A stretch of DNA of 8,346 bases from Porticoccaceae bacterium (GTDB lineage: Bacteria; Pseudomonadota; Gammaproteobacteria; Pseudomonadales; Porticoccaceae), in NCBI GenBank assembly GCA_003491845.1, contig DNBN01000140.1, positions 682 to 9,027 of the forward strand, read 5' to 3'. Of the stretch, positions 6,237-8,346 are shown in pieces. The translations under genes were made by a program, and so were the position numbers. Every line of letters starts with the position of its first letter. Positions within the stretch are counted from its first letter, which is position 1. A model generated the notes under the pieces. The model had not been told where the DNA came from and did not search any database. It saw only the letters and a list, made by a program, of their open reading frames with translations.

Positions 6237-6593
6237 CTATACTGGTGCTTCTTCGGTTTCTTCTTCAGTTGCCCAAGGCATAGCAGATTCGGATACAGGC
6301 GTTATTTTCTCGTTAATTTGCTTTAGTATCTGAGCGTTAACATGCTCTTCATAACCATCAACGACTACGGCTTGAATCCACGCAAGTACATTTGCTTCTG
6401 TTAAGTCTTCAAAGGCTGTAAAGGACTCTACATCTGCTGAACTTAAAGGGGTTGCTCCGCTAAATTCTCCAGTTTCAGATGAAACAGAGTCCGTTCCAAT
6501 CTTCTTCCAGTATGTTTGTACAACTGCATCAGCATTACTGCCCTCAGTTTTTGTTTTAAGGGAAGTAATTTCCCATGTATAAGCTATTGCCAT
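6237..6593 (-). CDS. Small conserved phage protein next to tail fibre
   Basis: 118 residues, soluble and acidic, ending in an ATEEETEEAPV tail. The opening (AYTWEITSLKTKTEGSN, VVQTYWKK), the central FSGATPLSS and FEDLTEANVLAWIQ, and VNAQILKQI near 86-93 are recognisable from uncharacterised proteins of marine and cyanobacterial phages that sit beside fibre genes. It starts two bases after the fibre stop, with AGGAG eight bases before ATG, so its synthesis is probably coupled to the fibre. An assembly helper or minor fibre part is plausible from position only. It has no membrane segment, signal peptide or catalytic motif, and I cannot assign a function. Confidence 0.65.
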   Translation of the reverse strand: MAIAYTWEITSLKTKTEGSNADAVVQTYWKKIGTDSVSSETGEFSGATPLSSADVESFTAFEDLTEANVLAWIQAVVVDGYEEHVNAQILKQINEKITPVSESAMPWATEEETEEAPV

Positions 6594-6595
6594 TC

Positions 6596-6901
6596 TTATT
6601 TCTCCTTCTGAGAAAGTTGAGTTTTGAGGTCATCGACCTCGGATTTAAGTTCTTTGATTGCTTCAACAAGGACGCCAACCATTTTTCCATAATCTACAGA
6701 GAGCGTTTCTTCTGTGTTATCAGGGCCAGTGTTAGAGTGTACAAGCTCTGGTAAGACGTCTTGCACCTCTTGAGCAATAACACCAATGCAACGCCTTCCG
6801 TCTTCTTGATCTTTTCTAACATAATAAACACCCCTTAAAGCATTTACTTTGTCTAAAGCCGCATCAATAGTGACAACATCTTTCTTCAGCTTTGCATCAG
6901 A
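6596..6901 (-). other. Predicted self-released S74 chaperone segment
   Basis: The codon for the catalytic serine is 6901-6899, within a SDAKLK motif that has the lysine five residues on, as the family requires. Cleavage before this serine would free 101 residues ending in a Leu-rich coiled coil (VEAIKELKSEVDDLKTQL). Cleavage site is by analogy with endosialidase-type fibres, not shown here. Confidence 0.75.
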
Positions 6902-8346
6902 ATAGGCTGTGATATTGCCTTGGGCTACTAATCCTGCGCCACATTGCACATCACTTGTCGTGTACCAAGATAGGTATACGTTAAATCCAGCCTTACCGTC
7001 TAAGTGTAAATTTCCATTCGTTGAGGCTACTGATGCATATGAACCGTCTCTTCCGTTTCCTCCCACATACAAATACTCGTTCCAACTAGTGTTAGGGCCG
7101 AATAACATTCCGCCACGCATTCTGCTACCGTTATTTGATGTGCTAGCAGGATTTACATAATAGGCGGTGTTATTGCTGTCGTACACGACAGGTGTTCTAA
7201 GGTCAGCGACGGCGGTTACATTGCCATTGCTTGCAATAGATAATCGCTCTGTACTATTAGTAAATAACCCAAGCCCTTGGTATCCTGACATGATGACCTT
7301 CGATGGCTTGAAGGTAACCCCATACTGCTGAGTTGCGATTCCATCGTATGTGAATGTGTCCGCTAAGTTATAACCAACCGAACTTTGCCCAACTTGGACA
7401 CCGCCAGACGCTATAATTTTTCCTGCAACATTTAAACTGGTTCCAGTACTAGAAGGGTCTACATAATAGGCGGTGTTATCGCGGTCATAATACAAAGAGG
7501 CTTTATGCCATGACGTACTTTCAATTGTCCCTGCGGCCTTAGCCTCATTACCGTTTCCATTAGACGGTGCATTACCTAAAAAACAGGTTCCATATATCCA
7601 GTTTGTGGTGTTGTTGGTTGTTATTCCGTTTGGAAAAAATGCAGAGTCAGAGGTGTTCCACGGATTAGATGTGGACTTGAATCCTGCTTTTGAGTCAGTA
7701 AGTCCCTGACCTTTGAAAGATGTAGATGTACTAGCAGGGTCTGCATAATAGGCGGTGTTGTTGTAATCGTAGAAAAGTGTGCCTCGAACATCGTTACTAA
7801 ATACGCCTCTACTAGATATAGCGCATTGAAAAACGCCATTGTTAATGACTAAAAGACCGTGATCACTGAGATGGTTGGCTCCACCTGTAGACCCTGCGTT
7901 TGGATGCGACCAAGCCAGTCCATACAAGTTACCAGAAGTGCTTCCGTTAGCGGGAAGACGATAAGCCGCTCCCATTGACCAAACGTGTTGCAAAACAGTG
8001 GAACTATAAACACCGACTACGCCTTTACCATACTGCTGATCGATTAGTACATCGCCGTTAATTCTGACTGAGGTAGTAGAGGAAGACCCATCAAAATAGA
8101 ATCCGGTGTTATTGCTGTCGTAGAAGATGGGTGCGCGAGAAGAAATTTTTGAGTAACTATTACCAATATTTGTTACCCAAAACTTTTTCTTTGCAACAGT
8201 ATCAATTCCACCCTGCCAAACGGTAAAGTGATCCATTGCATTTTCAGTAGCCGAATCTCCCCCATCGGTGTTTAGAATAATGTGGGTTCCGCCCTTTGCT
8301 TCTAGTCCTACCCAGTGCTTGTTAGTAGTTGAAGTGTATCCAGCAG
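6596..8346 (-). CDS. Tail fibre with C-terminal Peptidase_S74 autoprocessing chaperone, 5' end outside window
   Basis: The frame is open through the right edge: 36 further codons (AGYTSTTNKHW, then GGTHIILNTDGG) lie before the ATG at 8236, so that ATG is internal and the gene starts outside. Residues are counted from the first full codon; 582 are visible. Four copies of a YD-x-NNTAYY-x-x-P-x-STS motif mark repeated shaft modules. Residues 480-582 form the Peptidase_S74 domain: SDAKLK (482-487) with the Ser482/Lys487 dyad, then RRCIGVIAQEVQDVLPELV (517-535), SVDYGKMVGVLVEAI, and a terminal coiled coil. In endosialidase and T5 L-shaped fibre relatives this domain drives trimer folding and then cuts itself off just before the serine. 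Release of a 101-residue C-terminal fragment is predicted from the family. The catalytic residues are intact. No sugar-cleaving enzyme domain is visible in this part. Confidence 0.92.
   Translation of the reverse strand, partial: AGYTSTTNKHWVGLEAKGGTHIILNTDGGDSATENAMDHFTVWQGGIDTVAKKKFWVTNIGNSYSKISSRAPIFYDSNNTGFYFDGSSSTTSVRINGDVLIDQQYGKGVVGVYSSTVLQHVWSMGAAYRLPANGSTSGNLYGLAWSHPNAGSTGGANHLSDHGLLVINNGVFQCAISSRGVFSNDVRGTLFYDYNNTAYYADPASTSTSFKGQGLTDSKAGFKSTSNPWNTSDSAFFPNGITTNNTTNWIYGTCFLGNAPSNGNGNEAKAAGTIESTSWHKASLYYDRDNTAYYVDPSSTGTSLNVAGKIIASGGVQVGQSSVGYNLADTFTYDGIATQQYGVTFKPSKVIMSGYQGLGLFTNSTERLSIASNGNVTAVADLRTPVVYDSNNTAYYVNPASTSNNGSRMRGGMLFGPNTSWNEYLYVGGNGRDGSYASVASTNGNLHLDGKAGFNVYLSWYTTSDVQCGAGLVAQGNITAYSDAKLKKDVVTIDAALDKVNALRGVYYVRKDQEDGRRCIGVIAQEVQDVLPELVHSNTGPDNTEETLSVDYGKMVGVLVEAIKELKSEVDDLKTQLSQKEK
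7136..7186 (-). repeat. Fibre shaft motif, copy 4 (VYDSNNTAYYVNPASTS)
   Basis: The most downstream of four 17-residue copies of the YD-x-NNTAYY motif in the S74 fibre, about 80 residues before the autoprocessing domain. The copies are 94 to 117 residues apart, so each probably caps or joins a separate shaft module. Confidence 0.75.
7442..7492 (-). repeat. Fibre shaft motif, copy 3 (YYDRDNTAYYVDPSSTG)
   Basis: Third copy of the motif, with Arg-Asp in place of Ser-Asn. Its DNA over the TAYYV part is close to copies 2 and 4, which suggests duplication or gene conversion among modules. Confidence 0.75.
7724..7774 (-). repeat. Fibre shaft motif, copy 2 (FYDYNNTAYYADPASTS)
   Basis: Second copy of the motif. 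It is followed by a polar, Asn/Thr-rich module of about 94 residues up to copy 3. Confidence 0.75.
8075..8125 (-). repeat. Fibre shaft motif, copy 1 (FYDSNNTGFYFDGSSST)
   Basis: The most diverged copy: TGFYFDG replaces TAYYVDP. It is the first visible one; more may lie beyond the right edge. Confidence 0.7.

Noticed and set aside
6909..7160. Plus-strand 83-codon open frame inside the S74 fibre
   Set aside because: Antisense to a well-supported fibre frame; no recognisable motif and no plausible operon position.
7621..7839. Minus-strand 72-codon frame within the S74 fibre
   Set aside because: Overlaps the repeated YD-NNTAYY fibre module in another frame; no independent support.

Overview
This window is an almost gap-free block of late (virion and lysis) genes from a tailed bacteriophage. 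All nine genes are on the minus strand, so transcription runs from right to left. Phage origin is shown by a tail fibre ending in a Peptidase_S74 autoprocessing domain, a GTA-type three-helix holin, a short protein with the conserved fibre-tip N-terminus, and a second long fibre with FnIII and coiled-coil repeats. The fibre motif built around YD-x-NNTAYY and the small protein beginning MAIAYTWEITSLKTK resemble proteins I associate with marine phages and uncultured viral contigs. A marine phage of a Gram-negative host is therefore the best guess. The host cannot be named from this sequence, and podovirus versus siphovirus is not settled.

Layout in transcription order, right to left: (1) 8346-6596, S74-type tail fibre, 5' end outside the window; (2) 6593-6237, small conserved protein of 118 residues; (3) 6226-5675, fibre-tip-like protein of 183 residues; (4) 5664-4693, a divergent ATP-grasp protein of 323 residues resembling PurD (GAR synthetase); (5) 4663-4469, 64-residue two-helix membrane protein; (6) 4457-4191, 88-residue protein with one membrane helix and a coiled coil; (7) 4181-3804, 125-residue GTA-type holin; (8) 3807-2158, 549-residue virion protein, probably a tail hub or nozzle component; (9) 2165-1, a very long repetitive tail fibre or host-specificity protein whose 3' end lies outside the window.

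The genes are packed as one transcription unit. Two pairs overlap, the other gaps are 2 to 29 bases, and several Shine-Dalgarno sequences lie in or across the stop codon of the gene before, so translational coupling is likely. No promoter, terminator, tRNA, CRISPR array or insertion sequence is visible, and no stretch over 30 bases lacks a gene.

The genes appear to build the host-recognition end of the virion (two fibres, a tip protein and a hub protein) and supply the membrane part of lysis. The muralytic enzyme is not in the window. The outlier is the PurD-like protein between the fibre and lysis genes: it keeps the ATP-grasp core and the E-x-N-x-R metal-binding motif but appears to have lost the glycine-rich nucleotide loops. 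It is the best candidate here for something not yet described. The left-hand fibre is also notable for five tandem 144-base repeats whose variants alternate in an A-B-A-B pattern.
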